A stretch of DNA of 27,194 nt from DASVXQ01 sp046727955. Its GTDB lineage: Bacteria > Actinomycetota > CALGFH01. The stretch covers positions 1-27,194 of the forward strand of contig JBKPDO010000206.1 in assembly GCA_046727955.1 (NCBI GenBank), in the 5' to 3' direction. The notes below the pieces were generated by a model. It was given only the letters and a program-made list of their open reading frames with translations, had not been told where the DNA came from and did not search any database. This document shows positions 15,335 to 22,883 of this stretch, piece after piece; positions within the stretch are counted from its first letter, which is position 1, and each line of letters starts with the position of its first letter. A program made the position numbers and the translations under genes.

Positions 15335-16150
15335 GTGACCGACAGCCCCTCCGCGCCTGGCCAGCAGCCGCCCGAAATCGACACCAGCGTGCCGCACTCG
15401 GCCAGGATCTGGAACTACTGGCTGGGCGGCAAGGACAACTACCCCGTCGACCGCGCCGCCGGCGACCAATATGTCGCCGTTTTCCCGGGAGTCCTCGATG
15501 TCGCCCGCGCCTCCCGGCAGTTCCTCACCCGGGCCGTGCGCTACCTGGCCGGCGAGGCGGGCGTCCGCCAGTTCCTCGACATTGGCACCGGCCTGCCCAC
15601 CGTCGACAACACCCACCAGGTCGCCCAGCGGGTCGCCCCGGACAGCCGCATCGTCTACGTCGACAACGACCCGCTGGTGCTGACGCACGCCCGCGCCCTG
15701 CTGACCAGCACCCCCGAGGGCGTGACCGACTACGTCGACGCCGACCTGCGCGAGCCCGACAAGATCGTGCAGGCCGCCGCCAAGACGCTGGACTTCAGCC
15801 AGCCGGTCGCGCTGATGCTGATGGGGATCATGGGGCACATCAGCGACTACGACGAGGCGCGGTCGATCGCCAAGCGGCTGCTGGATGCCCTGCCGTCCGG
15901 CAGCTACCTGGCGCTCAACGACGGCACCAACGTCATCAGCGAGGCGATTGAGGAGGCCCAGCAGGGCTACGACGAGACCGGCGCCGTCCCGTACCGCCTC
16001 CGCAGCCCCGCGCAGATCGCCGGCTTCTTCGACGGTCTGGAGCTGGTGGAGCCCGGCGTGGTGTCGTGTCCGCAGTGGCGGCCCGATCCCACCGTCAGTG
16101 GTCCTGCGGAGGTGGATGCGTTCGGCGGCGTGGGACGAAAGCCCTACTGA
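15335..16150 (+). CDS. SAM-dependent methyltransferase, DUF574/SAV2177 type (Methyltransf_19)
   Basis: A 271-residue protein of the family common in Streptomyces and other actinobacteria. Hallmarks are VPHSARIWNYWLGGKDNYPVDRAAGD near the start, the SAM-binding FLDIGTGLPT followed by IVYVDNDPLVL, and the closing WRPDP with GVGRKPY. The fold is Rossmann-like class I methyltransferase; substrates are generally unknown. GTG at 15335 is preferred over an upstream ATG (15296) since AAGGAG at 15320-15325 is correctly spaced. Just past its stop lies a truncated ABC gene in the opposite orientation, so its 3' flank is a rearrangement point, though the protein itself looks complete. Confidence 0.9.
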   Translation: MTDSPSAPGQQPPEIDTSVPHSARIWNYWLGGKDNYPVDRAAGDQYVAVFPGVLDVARASRQFLTRAVRYLAGEAGVRQFLDIGTGLPTVDNTHQVAQRVAPDSRIVYVDNDPLVLTHARALLTSTPEGVTDYVDADLREPDKIVQAAAKTLDFSQPVALMLMGIMGHISDYDEARSIAKRLLDALPSGSYLALNDGTNVISEAIEEAQQGYDETGAVPYRLRSPAQIAGFFDGLELVEPGVVSCPQWRPDPTVSGPAEVDAFGGVGRKPY

Positions 16151-16274
16151 AGGGTCCGAGCAGCGCGACCGTCTCGCCCCGCGCCACGGTCAGGCTGAGC
16201 CCGTCGACCGCCTGCACCGCGCCGAAGCGCCTCGACACCGCACCGAGCTGGAGGGCCACGATCTCCTCGGACAC
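16151..16274 (-). pseudogene. N-terminal remnant of an ABC transporter ATPase
   Basis: From GTG at 16274 the minus strand reads VSEEIVALQLGAVSRRFG then AVQAVDGLSLTVARGETVALLGP, the unmistakable start of an ABC ATPase, and then loses all similarity exactly where the Walker A sequence (GPNGAGKST) should begin, next to the 3' end of the methyltransferase gene. About 42 codons survive. AAGGGGCGAGG upstream could have been its ribosome binding site. The rest of the gene has been removed by deletion or rearrangement. It is not part of the exporter at 11573-13305, which has its own ATPase. Confidence 0.75.
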
Positions 16275-16290
16275 CTGGCCTCGCCCCTTC

Positions 16291-16325
16291 CGTCGTCCCG
16301 TCCGAGCGAATCCGTCGGGACGACG
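16291..16325. promoter_or_regulatory. 35-bp hyphenated palindrome (possible operator)
   Basis: CGTCGTCCCG at 16291-16300 pairs perfectly with CGGGACGACG at 16316-16325 across a 15-base spacer. It sits 16 bases upstream of the start codon of the truncated ABC gene, where a TetR/MarR/PadR-type operator would be expected. The repressor is not in the window. Confidence 0.45.
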
Positions 16326-16565
16326 CTACGAAGCGCGCCGGGCGGCCGGTAGTGCGGCCTGTCCGGTCCTGGCCATGACCGAAGTCACATGCCGTTGGGC
16401 GGCGGTCAGGCGGCGGGATCGGGCGGCGAAAGCCGGTCATGACACAGCACCGGGCGGGTGTCACGGCGACTGCGAACGGCCTCGACTTGGTCCCGATCCT
16501 CGAACACTGGCCGCCCTCGTCTTGCCTTGCCTGCGCCGGCTTCCACTGGCGCTGAGACGCGACCG

Positions 16566-17030
16566 TCAGGGCAGCACGACCACCTTGCCGGTGGCACGGC
16601 TGGCCTCCATGTAGCGGTGCGCCTCCACGATCTCGTCCAGCCGAAACACCCGGTCCAGGTTGGCCTTGTACGCCCCCTGGGCGACGCCGTCGACGATGTT
16701 CTGCAGGGCACTGGCGCCGGCCGCGCCCGCGAGATCCTCGCTGTGGAACGCGGTCAGCCTGGTCCCAGAGGGGATCATCCCCACCGGCTCGAACTGCGGA
16801 TCCGTGGACTCGGCCACCACACCGACGCACTCGATCCCCAGCACCCGTGGGAAGCGCACGTTCGGCGAGTGTCCCTGCCTCGTCATCAGCTCGGACCGGT
16901 TCAGCCCGAAGCCCTTGACCTCCACCGGCGTCCACCCGTCCCGCGCCTTTGGCCGGGGAACCTCGCGCACGGTCAGCACCTCGGGTAGGCCGGGCTGGTC
17001 GGCGACCGCCGCTCTCATCATCGTGGTCAT
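16566..17030 (-). pseudogene. Quinone-oxidoreductase-like dehydrogenase with the central domain deleted in frame
   Basis: A 154-residue reading frame whose two ends belong to a zinc-type/quinone oxidoreductase normally near 320 residues. Residues 1-82 are the GroES-like start: MRAAVADQPGLPEVLTVREV, FGLNRSELMTRQG, VRFPRVLGIECVGVV and FEP. From about residue 85 it jumps to the extreme C-terminal part: IPSGTRLTAF, NIVDGVAQG, DRVFRLDEIVEAHRYMEA and TGKVVVLP. The whole NADP-binding Rossmann domain, about 170 residues, is missing, yet the frame is intact. A catalytically active enzyme is very unlikely. It begins 14 bases after the pcm stop, so it is probably still transcribed. Either a recent in-frame deletion or an assembly collapse explains it. 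Confidence 0.8.
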
Positions 17031-17044
17031 GGCTGTTGGCGATC

Positions 17045-17698
17045 CTAGCGAACCTGTCCGGTTCCGCGGCTGGATGCCCCGTGGGTGCCCACGAGGGGGA
17101 CGAAGTAGGCGGGGGTGAGCTGCGCGTCGGTGACGAGGCGGCCACCTTCCTTGTGGAACGCGGTCACCAGCTCGCGGCCGCCCGGGCCGACCGGATGCAC
17201 CAGCCGCCCCCCATCGGCAAGCTGCTCAATGAGCGGCCCGGGGACGCGTGGCGCGGCGGCCGCGACGACGACTGCCTGATAGGGGGCGCGCTCAGGCACG
17301 CCGAGGGTGCCGTCGCCGACGACCACCCGGACGTGGCCGAGCCCGACCGCCTCCAGGTTGGTCCGTGCCTGCTCGGCGAGGTCGGCGAAGCGCTCGACCG
17401 AAACCACTTCCTGGGCGAGCAGTGCGAGGATCGCAGTCTGGAAGCCGAGCCCGGTGCCGACCTCCAGCACCCGCTCGGTGCCGGCGAGGTGCAGCGCCTG
17501 CACCATCCTGGCGATCAGGCTCGGCTGGGTGGTCACCTGCCCGTGGGGGATGCGGATAGGCTCGTCAACGTATGCCAGGTGTGCTGCCGCAGGCGGCACG
17601 AATCGCTCGCGTGCCACGGCGTGGAAAGCGGCGATGACGCGCTGGTCCCGGATGCCCTGGGCCCGCAGCGCCCGGACCAGGATTCGGTTGGAGCTCAT
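17045..17698 (-). CDS. pcm: Protein-L-isoaspartate O-methyltransferase
   Basis: A 217-residue SAM-dependent repair methyltransferase that converts isoaspartyl residues in aged proteins back toward aspartate. Family features are RVIAAFHAVARERFVPP, the conserved QPSLIARMVQAL segment, motif I VLEVGTGLGFQTAILALLA, VVSVER, and VVVGDGTLGVPERAPYQAVVV. ATG at 17698 begins the family-like sequence. The variable C-terminal strand replacement (GGRELVTAFHKEGGRLVTDAQL) also fits. It is divergent from devS (122 bases) and leads a short operon with the deleted oxidoreductase. Confidence 0.88.
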   Translation of the reverse strand: MSSNRILVRALRAQGIRDQRVIAAFHAVARERFVPPAAAHLAYVDEPIRIPHGQVTTQPSLIARMVQALHLAGTERVLEVGTGLGFQTAILALLAQEVVSVERFADLAEQARTNLEAVGLGHVRVVVGDGTLGVPERAPYQAVVVAAAAPRVPGPLIEQLADGGRLVHPVGPGGRELVTAFHKEGGRLVTDAQLTPAYFVPLVGTHGASSRGTGQVR

Positions 17699-17820
17699 CG
17701 CAATACATTGGACCACGCGAGATGTCGATACGAAGGCGCCTCCAAAGCCGGTTCCCTCGACCGGTGCCATCGGCTGCGGTGGCTACCTGGCCAATCAGGT
17801 GGATGCTAGCGTGGCGGGCG

Positions 17821-19455
17821 ATGAGCGAGGTCTCTGCGTCGGGCCGTGACCGCAACAGCATGCTGCTGGAGGCGGGGCTGACCCTTGCTTCGGAGCTGTC
17901 GCTGCCGGCGATCCTGCAGCGGCTAGTGGAGCTGGCCGTCGAGCTCACCGGCGCCCGCTACGGCGCGCTTGGGGTGCTTGGTCGTGACGGCATGCTCATT
18001 GACTTCATCACGACCGGGGTGACCGAGGACGAGCGCCGGGCGATCGGGCACCTGCCAGTGGGCCGCGGCATCCTTGGCGTGCTGATCCGCGACGTGCGTC
18101 CGCTGCGGCTGGCCGACCTGACCCAGGACCCGCGCTCGGTCGGCTTCCCACCCAGCCACCCCCGGATGCGCTCGTTCCTGGGCGCGCCGGTGGTCGCCCG
18201 CGGGCTGGTCTACGGCAACCTGTACCTGACCAACAAGCAGGGCGCCGCGGAGTTCTCCGTCGAGGACGAGCGGGCGCTGGTGGTGCTGGCGGCCCAGGCC
18301 GGCGTGGCGATCGACAACGCGCGGCTGTACGAGGAGGCGCAGCGGCGCAGCCGGCGGCTGGAGGCGCTGCGCGAGCTGGCCGCCGCGATCCTGAGTGGCT
18401 CGCCACTGGACACTGCGCTCGGGCTGGCGGCGCGGCACAGCCGCGAGCTGGTGGAGGCCGACCTTGCGACCATCGCGTTGCCGGTGCCTGGTGGGGCAGC
18501 GGACGCGCTGGTGCTGGAGGTCGCCGACGGCCACGGGGCCGACCGGCTGCGTGGCCTGGAGGTGCCGGTCGGGGGGTCGCTCTGGGGCGAGGTGCTGCGC
18601 ACCGGCAAGACCGTGGTGATCGCGGACAGCGCCGCCGACGAGCGGGTCTTCCGGCAGGTCGTGGAGGTCGGGGAGCTGGGGCCGGCGATGTTCGTGCCGC
18701 TGCGCTCGCAGGGACAGACCTTCGGGACGCTGCTGGTGGCCCGCCAGGGGGGCCGGCCGGGCTTTGCGGACGCCGACGTCGAGCTGATGGAGTCGTTCGC
18801 CGATCAGGCCGCGGTGGCGTTCCAGTACGCCAGCGCGCAGCAGCAGATCCAGCGGCTGGCGCTGCTCGAGGACCGCGAGCGCATCGCCCGCGAGCTGCAC
18901 GACGGCGCCATCCAGGCGCTGTTCGCGGCCGGGATGAACCTCCAGGGCACCGCGATGCTGGCCGGTGACCCGCGGATCGACCACCGTATCCAGGACGTCA
19001 TCGGCGAGCTGGACCGGGTGATCCGGGATCTGCGCAACTACATCTTCGGCCTGCGGCCTGGCCTGCTGGCCGACCGGCAGCTCGACACCGCGCTGCGGGA
19101 GCTTGCCGGCGAGCTGGAGCGGCGCTCCGATGTGACCACGGTGGTCGAGGTCGACCCCCAGGTCGCCAGTGAGCTGGCTCCGCAGGCGGCGGACGTCGTG
19201 CAGCTGGTCCGCGAGGCGCTGTCCAACGTTAGCCGGCACGCCCAGGCGACCACCTGCCGGGTGTCGCTGCGCCGCGAGGGCGAGGTGGGGGTGCTGAAGG
19301 TCGACGACGACGGCCGCGGGTTCGACCCCGAGCGGGTCCAGCGCGGGCAGGGGCTGGGCAACCTGGCGACGCGGGCGGCCGACCTGGGCGCGGAGCTGCG
19401 GATCCACAGTGACCCCGCCGAGGGCACGACCGTGAGCGTGCGCATCCCACTGTGA
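17821..19455 (+). CDS. devS: DevS/DosS-like heme-GAF sensor histidine kinase
   Basis: A 544-residue cytoplasmic kinase: GAF-A (about 30-170), GAF-B (about 185-340), HisKA_3 helix with phospho-acceptor His360 in RIARELHDGAIQALF, and an ATPase domain with REALSNVSRHA, DDDGRGFDP and GLGNLATRA. In Mycobacterium tuberculosis DosS the heme ligand is His149 in GFPPYHPPMR; here the aligned GFPPSHPRMR keeps the His (His113), so GAF-A very probably binds heme and senses O2, NO or CO. The IGHLPVGRGILGVLI and YGNLYLTNK segments also match DosS. The start at 17821 was chosen where DosS-like sequence begins; an upstream extension to 17722 reads as low-quality sequence. The stop TGA overlaps the first copy of a 13-bp repeat. 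Partner is devR downstream. Confidence 0.93.
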   Translation: MSEVSASGRDRNSMLLEAGLTLASELSLPAILQRLVELAVELTGARYGALGVLGRDGMLIDFITTGVTEDERRAIGHLPVGRGILGVLIRDVRPLRLADLTQDPRSVGFPPSHPRMRSFLGAPVVARGLVYGNLYLTNKQGAAEFSVEDERALVVLAAQAGVAIDNARLYEEAQRRSRRLEALRELAAAILSGSPLDTALGLAARHSRELVEADLATIALPVPGGAADALVLEVADGHGADRLRGLEVPVGGSLWGEVLRTGKTVVIADSAADERVFRQVVEVGELGPAMFVPLRSQGQTFGTLLVARQGGRPGFADADVELMESFADQAAVAFQYASAQQQIQRLALLEDRERIARELHDGAIQALFAAGMNLQGTAMLAGDPRIDHRIQDVIGELDRVIRDLRNYIFGLRPGLLADRQLDTALRELAGELERRSDVTTVVEVDPQVASELAPQAADVVQLVREALSNVSRHAQATTCRVSLRREGEVGVLKVDDDGRGFDPERVQRGQGLGNLATRAADLGAELRIHSDPAEGTTVSVRIPL

Positions 19456-19543
19456 CCGGGTGACCCTACCGGGTGACCCTACCGGGTGACCCTACCGGGT
19501 GACCCTACCGGGTGACCCTACCGGGTGACCCTACCGGGTGACC
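19455..19543. repeat. 13-bp tandem repeat, six full copies plus 11 bases
   Basis: The unit ACCGGGTGACCCT repeats without a mismatch from 19455; the seventh copy stops after 11 bases. The first base of the array is the last base of the devS stop codon, and the array ends 59 bases before the devR start. Each junction contains ACCC-TACC-GGGT, so the transcript could fold into a row of tiny hairpins. A frame passing through would shift every copy, since 13 is not a multiple of three. Perfect identity points to recent slippage expansion. Confidence 0.97.
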
Positions 19544-19602
19544 TGTGACGATGCGACGGCGCGGCGGTTGCGGCGGGCGTCGGTGGCTGGGAGCATGGCG
19601 GC

Positions 19603-20262
19603 ATGGCTGAGCGTCCGCTGCGGGTGTTGCTGGTCGACGACCACGAGGTCGTGCGCGACGGGATCAAGGCGCTGCTTTCGGGCGTGGAGGACGTCGTGGT
19701 CGCCGCCGAGGCCGGCTCGGTCCACGAGGCGGTTCAGGTCGCGGAGCGGACCCAGCCGGACGTGGTGGTGATGGACGTGCGCCTGCCCGACGGCAGCGGC
19801 ATCGAGGCCACCCGTGACATCCGCGCCCAGCGGCCGGCGACGCAGGTGCTGATGCTGACGTCGTTCGCCGATGACGAGGCGCTGTTCGCCTCGATCATGG
19901 CGGGCGCGGCGGGCTACGTCCTCAAGCAGATCAAGGGCGCCGAGCTGGTACGGGCGATCCGCACCGTCGGGCAGGGGCAGAGCCTGCTGGACCCGGCGGT
20001 CACCAAGGGGGTGCTGGACCGGCTGCGCAAGGGCAAGCACCTGTTCAAGGACGAGAAGCTGGCGCGGCTGTCGCCGCAGGAGGAGCGGATCCTCGTCCTG
20101 GTCGCCGACGGGCGCACCAATCGGCAGATCGGGGGGGAGCTGGGGCTGGCGGAGAAGACGGTCAAGAACTACGTCTCCAGCATCCTGGCCAAGCTGGAGG
20201 TGGCTCGCCGCGCCGAAGCCGCCGCCTACCTGGCGCGCCACACCACCCCGCCGGGCGCGTGA
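19603..20262 (+). CDS. devR: DevR/DosR-like NarL-family response regulator
   Basis: A 219-residue regulator. Receiver: RVLLVDDHEVVRDGIKALL, phospho-acceptor Asp58 in VVVMDVRLPDGSG, TSFADDEALFASIMAGAAGYVLKQIKG. DNA-binding domain: LSPQEERILVLVADGRTNRQIGGEL, then EKTVKNYVSSILAKLEVARRAEAAAYL, matching the DosR recognition and dimer helices. GGGAG lies nine bases before the ATG. In mycobacteria this regulator turns on dormancy and anaerobic-respiration genes under hypoxia or NO. I could not find a clear 20-bp DosR box in this window. A GC-rich imperfect stem (GCGCC/GGCGC, 20278-20290) after the stop may terminate transcription. Confidence 0.93.
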   Translation: MAERPLRVLLVDDHEVVRDGIKALLSGVEDVVVAAEAGSVHEAVQVAERTQPDVVVMDVRLPDGSGIEATRDIRAQRPATQVLMLTSFADDEALFASIMAGAAGYVLKQIKGAELVRAIRTVGQGQSLLDPAVTKGVLDRLRKGKHLFKDEKLARLSPQEERILVLVADGRTNRQIGGELGLAEKTVKNYVSSILAKLEVARRAEAAAYLARHTTPPGA

Positions 20263-20263
20263 G

Positions 20264-20386
20264 TCACCGCTGAGACTGCGCCGCCGGCGCCCCCACGCCA
20301 GCGAGGTCGTCTTGCTGGTAGGTCAGCTGGTCGTGCATGGCGACCACGCCGTCCACCAGCTCGGCCAGCTCGGCCAGCACGACCAC
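20264..20386 (-). pseudogene. Unidentified 40-codon C-terminal fragment
   Basis: The minus strand from GTG at 20386 reads VVVLAELAELVDGVVAMHDQ then LTYQQDDLAGVGAPAAQSQR and stops at 20264. The composition (Gln, Asp, His, Tyr, regular helix) is protein-like and unlike noise frames nearby, but upstream the frame closes at a TGA within about 50 bases. It looks like the tail of a gene whose body is gone. No family recognised. Confidence 0.3.
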
Positions 20387-20429
20387 CCGGCTCTGGTGCT
20401 GGGGTGCCGCTGGCGGTCAAGCTGGGCCC

Positions 20430-20573
20430 GTTCTACAGCGCCACGACGCGGTGGGCCAGGTGCGCGGCCAGCTCAGCCGGGCCGGGACCCGCGACGCCGC
20501 CGCCTACGAGCGCGCCAACTACGTGAGCCTGCTCACCTCGGCCACCCATGGCCCGAGCATTGAGGAGCGCTAA
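20430..20573 (+). pseudogene. Unidentified C-terminal fragment
   Basis: The frame ending at TAA 20571-20573 contains VGQVRGQLSRAGTRDAAAYE then RANYVSLLTSATHGPSIEER, which reads as real protein sequence; upstream of about 20430 the same frame degenerates into Ser/Thr-rich text. No start or ribosome binding site can be assigned. With the opposite-strand fragment at 20264-20386 it fills part of the 476-base gap between devR and the cytochrome operon; 20574-20738 shows nothing else except the leader of that operon. Confidence 0.3.
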
Positions 20574-20738
20574 CAGGATCGAACCGGTCGCCCCGGTGCG
20601 GCTGGACGCCGCCAAGTTAGCTCACGAGCCTGTCGCATGCTCTGGGCCACTTGTCACATCCAAGCCGGGTCCCTTGGCCCGATCCATCCCGCTGCCGCGC
20701 CGTGATGCTCTACGCGGAACCTGCCAAGGGAGGCGAGC

Positions 20739-20930
20739 ATGTCTAGCGGTATCGCGGTGGATCGGACGGGAGCGCTGCTCGGCGCCCTCGTCCATCTGGA
20801 TCATCCCGCCCATACCATCCACCGGGGATGGTTCCTGATCTCGGTCGCGAACCTGGTGGTCATCGCGCTGATGCTCGCGATCTTCATCCTCGCGCTCGTC
20901 CTGCCGTTCCCGGGAAGGAGGCGGCCATGA
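20739..20930 (+). CDS. Small single-span membrane protein of the cytochrome b operon
   Basis: A 63-residue protein. Residues 1-30 are polar with three His (HLDHPAHTIH); FLISVANLVVIALMLAIFIL (about 32-51) begins one membrane helix continuing through ALVLPF, ending in a basic GRRRP tail. AAGGGAGG precedes ATG at 20739. Its stop overlaps the cytochrome b start (ATGA at 20927-20930), so the two are translationally coupled. It is probably an accessory subunit of the same complex. It has no recognised family. Confidence 0.75.
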   Translation: MSSGIAVDRTGALLGALVHLDHPAHTIHRGWFLISVANLVVIALMLAIFILALVLPFPGRRRP

Positions 20931-21613
20931 GCACCGAGACTGAACGGCCGATGTGGACCGGGCGCGTGCGGAACGCCGCGGTGCGAGCCTTTCCCCCGGA
21001 ACGGCTCCTGCCAGACCGCCAGCCCGTGTACGTGGCCTCGTGGATCTACGTGTTTGGGGTCCTGACCATCGCCGCGTTCACGGTGGTCCTGGTCTCGGGG
21101 GCGTGGCTGGCATTGGAAGGCCCCGCCTGGTGGCACAGCTCCAAGGTCGGGCTGTTCGCCAACAGCCTGCACTTGTGGAGCACCGAGCTGTTCTTCTTCT
21201 TCATGGTCATCCACCTGTGGGGCAAGTTCTGGATGGCAGCCTGGCGCGGCAAGCGCCAGCTGACCTGGATCACCGGCGCGCTCGCCTTCGTGGCCTCCAT
21301 CGGCGCGGCGTTCACCGGCTACCTGTCGCAGCAGAACTTCGCGTCGCAGTGGATCGCCTCCGAGGGCAAGGACGGTCTCAACGCGGCCGGAGTGGGCGCC
21401 TTCTTCAACGTGCTGAGCTTCGGCCAGATGCTCATGTGGCACATCCTGCTCCTCCCGCTGGTGCTGGGCGTGCTGGTTGTGTGGCACGTGCTGCTGGTGC
21501 GAAAGCACGGCGTGGTTCCGCCCTTCCCCGCGAAGGGGCAGGAGGCCTTCGACTCCAGCGACGCGACGGCGGCGACGGGAGACGGCCCGGTCCGGGAAGC
21601 AGGCCCGCAGTGA
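20927..21613 (+). CDS. Cytochrome b, N-terminal (b6-type) di-heme domain
   Basis: A 228-residue membrane protein of the cytochrome b/b6 N-terminal family, the part that carries two b hemes and passes electrons across the membrane. Four helices are visible. The heme ligands are two His pairs: His82 and His96 (SLHLWSTELFFFFMVIHLW, H-X13-H) and His172 and His187 (WHILLLPLVLGVLVVWH, H-X14-H); the 13/14 spacing is that of b6-type proteins. WHSSKVGLFANSLH and SQQNFASQWIASEGKD lie in the quinone-facing loops. GGAAGGAGGCGGCC precedes the ATG. The C-terminal half of a full cytochrome b is absent; the next gene is coupled (GTGA overlap) and may supply an equivalent. No Rieske or cytochrome c gene is present. 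Confidence 0.9.
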   Translation: MSTETERPMWTGRVRNAAVRAFPPERLLPDRQPVYVASWIYVFGVLTIAAFTVVLVSGAWLALEGPAWWHSSKVGLFANSLHLWSTELFFFFMVIHLWGKFWMAAWRGKRQLTWITGALAFVASIGAAFTGYLSQQNFASQWIASEGKDGLNAAGVGAFFNVLSFGQMLMWHILLLPLVLGVLVVWHVLLVRKHGVVPPFPAKGQEAFDSSDATAATGDGPVREAGPQ

Positions 21614-22593
21614 GCGCCAGCACTGCCGCCGGATCCCGCGAACGGGCTATCAAGGCCAGGCACGTGGAGGCATGGACCGGTGGCTGGCGCCGCTACGACC
21701 TGGTTAAGGAGTTCGTCGTCGCGCTGGTCGTGGTGGCGTTGCTCGCCGTCGGGCTGGCGGTGGTGTTCTCCTCACCCGACGACCAGCCGGTCACCATCGC
21801 CCGGTGGGCGGGCGCCGACCCCAAGGACTTCCTGGCCGCGGCCGTCAGCGAACTCGACCACTCCAGCGAGATCGCCGGCTACGGGCCGCCCTACACCAAA
21901 ACCCCGGATGCCGCGCAGAAGATCGGGCCGATTTGCCTGCAGTGCATCCCGGGGACTCGCATCCCGGTGGACACCGCCACACAGCTCGTCTTGGGCCCGC
22001 TGTCAGAGCAGACGCCCGGCGACTCGGCACTGGCGCGGGCGCTCGCCCAGTACCGGTCGGCACCGCCGTCCCAGCAGGCGGCTTGGACCGGCGCGTACAC
22101 CAAAGCCCTGGACCAGGTGAGCTTCACAGGCGGCCAGCCGGCGCTGCCGGCCGGCGACTACGGCCCGGTCCAGACGATGCTGTCCGACCTGCTCACCCAG
22201 GCGCGCAGCGGCGGCCTGGACGGCGCGCTGCTGGCCACAAAGCAGTTCTACCAAACCGACTACACCGAGCCCATCCTGTTCATCTCAGCGGGCAGCTACT
22301 TCGAGGACCAGGCGGCCGCCAAGCACCTGCTCGGCGAGCAGTGGGGCATGATGAACGAGACCGGCGACTGGCCGGGACAGCCGTGGCTGTGGCTGTACAC
22401 GTTCTGGTATCAGATCAAGCCGTTCTCCACCTCCGGCAACGCCGACGCGCTGATCTGGGGGATCATGCTCATCTTCACGCTGGTGCTGATCTTGGTGCCG
22501 TTCATCCCGGGCGTCCGATCGATCCCCCGGTGGATCCCGCTCTACCGGCTGATCTGGCGGGAATACTACCGGCACGTGGACGGCCCACGGTGA
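21610..22593 (+). CDS. Uncharacterised two-span membrane protein coupled to cytochrome b
   Basis: A 327-residue protein from GTG at 21610, overlapping the cytochrome b stop by four bases. Helix 1 is about 33-53, followed by a roughly 220-residue domain predicted outside the membrane, helix 2 about 280-302 (LIWGIMLIFTLVLILVPFIPGV) and a basic cytoplasmic tail WREYYRHVDGPR. The outer domain contains ICLQCIPG (Cys109, Cys112), a CxxC without the His needed for c-type heme. There is no PEWY motif, so it is not subunit IV of a b6f complex, though PWLWLYTFWYQIKPF before helix 2 recalls the quinol-site region in position. Role unknown; most likely the partner subunit of the cytochrome b. Confidence 0.8.
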   Translation: MSASTAAGSRERAIKARHVEAWTGGWRRYDLVKEFVVALVVVALLAVGLAVVFSSPDDQPVTIARWAGADPKDFLAAAVSELDHSSEIAGYGPPYTKTPDAAQKIGPICLQCIPGTRIPVDTATQLVLGPLSEQTPGDSALARALAQYRSAPPSQQAAWTGAYTKALDQVSFTGGQPALPAGDYGPVQTMLSDLLTQARSGGLDGALLATKQFYQTDYTEPILFISAGSYFEDQAAAKHLLGEQWGMMNETGDWPGQPWLWLYTFWYQIKPFSTSGNADALIWGIMLIFTLVLILVPFIPGVRSIPRWIPLYRLIWREYYRHVDGPR

Positions 22594-22637
22594 CCGACAC
22601 GTCTCGAAAGCGTTGCAGCACGGGTGCGTGCGGGCGG

Positions 22638-22883
22638 TCATTGGAATAGCTGCTCGATGTCGAGCACGACCCGGGTGGCCCGCTGGGCGAAGCGGCCGGG
22701 CCGGAACCGCGCCAGCAGCCACGCCGGCTCGCCGATGGCGAGCTCGTCGGCGACCAGCCGGCCAAGCACCGGCGCCAGGGTCACCCCGCGATGGGTCACG
22801 GCCAGGTACAGGCCGTCCAGCCGAAGGTCCCAGCACGCGAGGACCAAAGGACCCAGCGCAGACCCGGCGACCGCGGGGCACAC
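22638..22883 (-). pseudogene. C-terminal remnant of a D-amino-acid-oxidase-like FAD enzyme
   Basis: The frame reads DGLYLAVTHRGVTLAPVLGR then LVADELAIGEP and LLARFRPGRF, the conserved C-terminal FAD-closing segment of DAO-family flavoproteins (glycine/D-amino-acid oxidases). The N-terminal FAD-binding fold and the substrate domain, some 300 residues, are missing; upstream codons (to GTG 22883) do not match the family. It lies downstream of the DUF2231 gene on the same strand. It fills most of the 347-base gap after the cytochrome operon; 22594-22637 shows nothing else. Confidence 0.7.

Noticed and set aside
16291..16325. DosR-binding box
   Set aside because: The dyad is GTCCC...GGGAC, the opposite orientation and spacing from the GGGACT...AGTCCC consensus.
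17923..19407. 494-codon minus-strand open frame
   Set aside because: Antisense of devS; the devS frame has full GAF, HisKA_3 and ATPase motifs.
19455..19543. CRISPR array
   Set aside because: Units are 13 bp, contiguous and lack unique spacers; no cas genes nearby.
20953..21609. In-frame extension upstream of the third cytochrome-operon gene
   Set aside because: It reads cytochrome b in the wrong frame; recognisable protein begins only at GTG 21610, which overlaps the upstream stop.
21610..22593. c-type cytochrome
   Set aside because: The CxxC pair is followed by Ile-Pro, not His, so covalent heme attachment is not supported.
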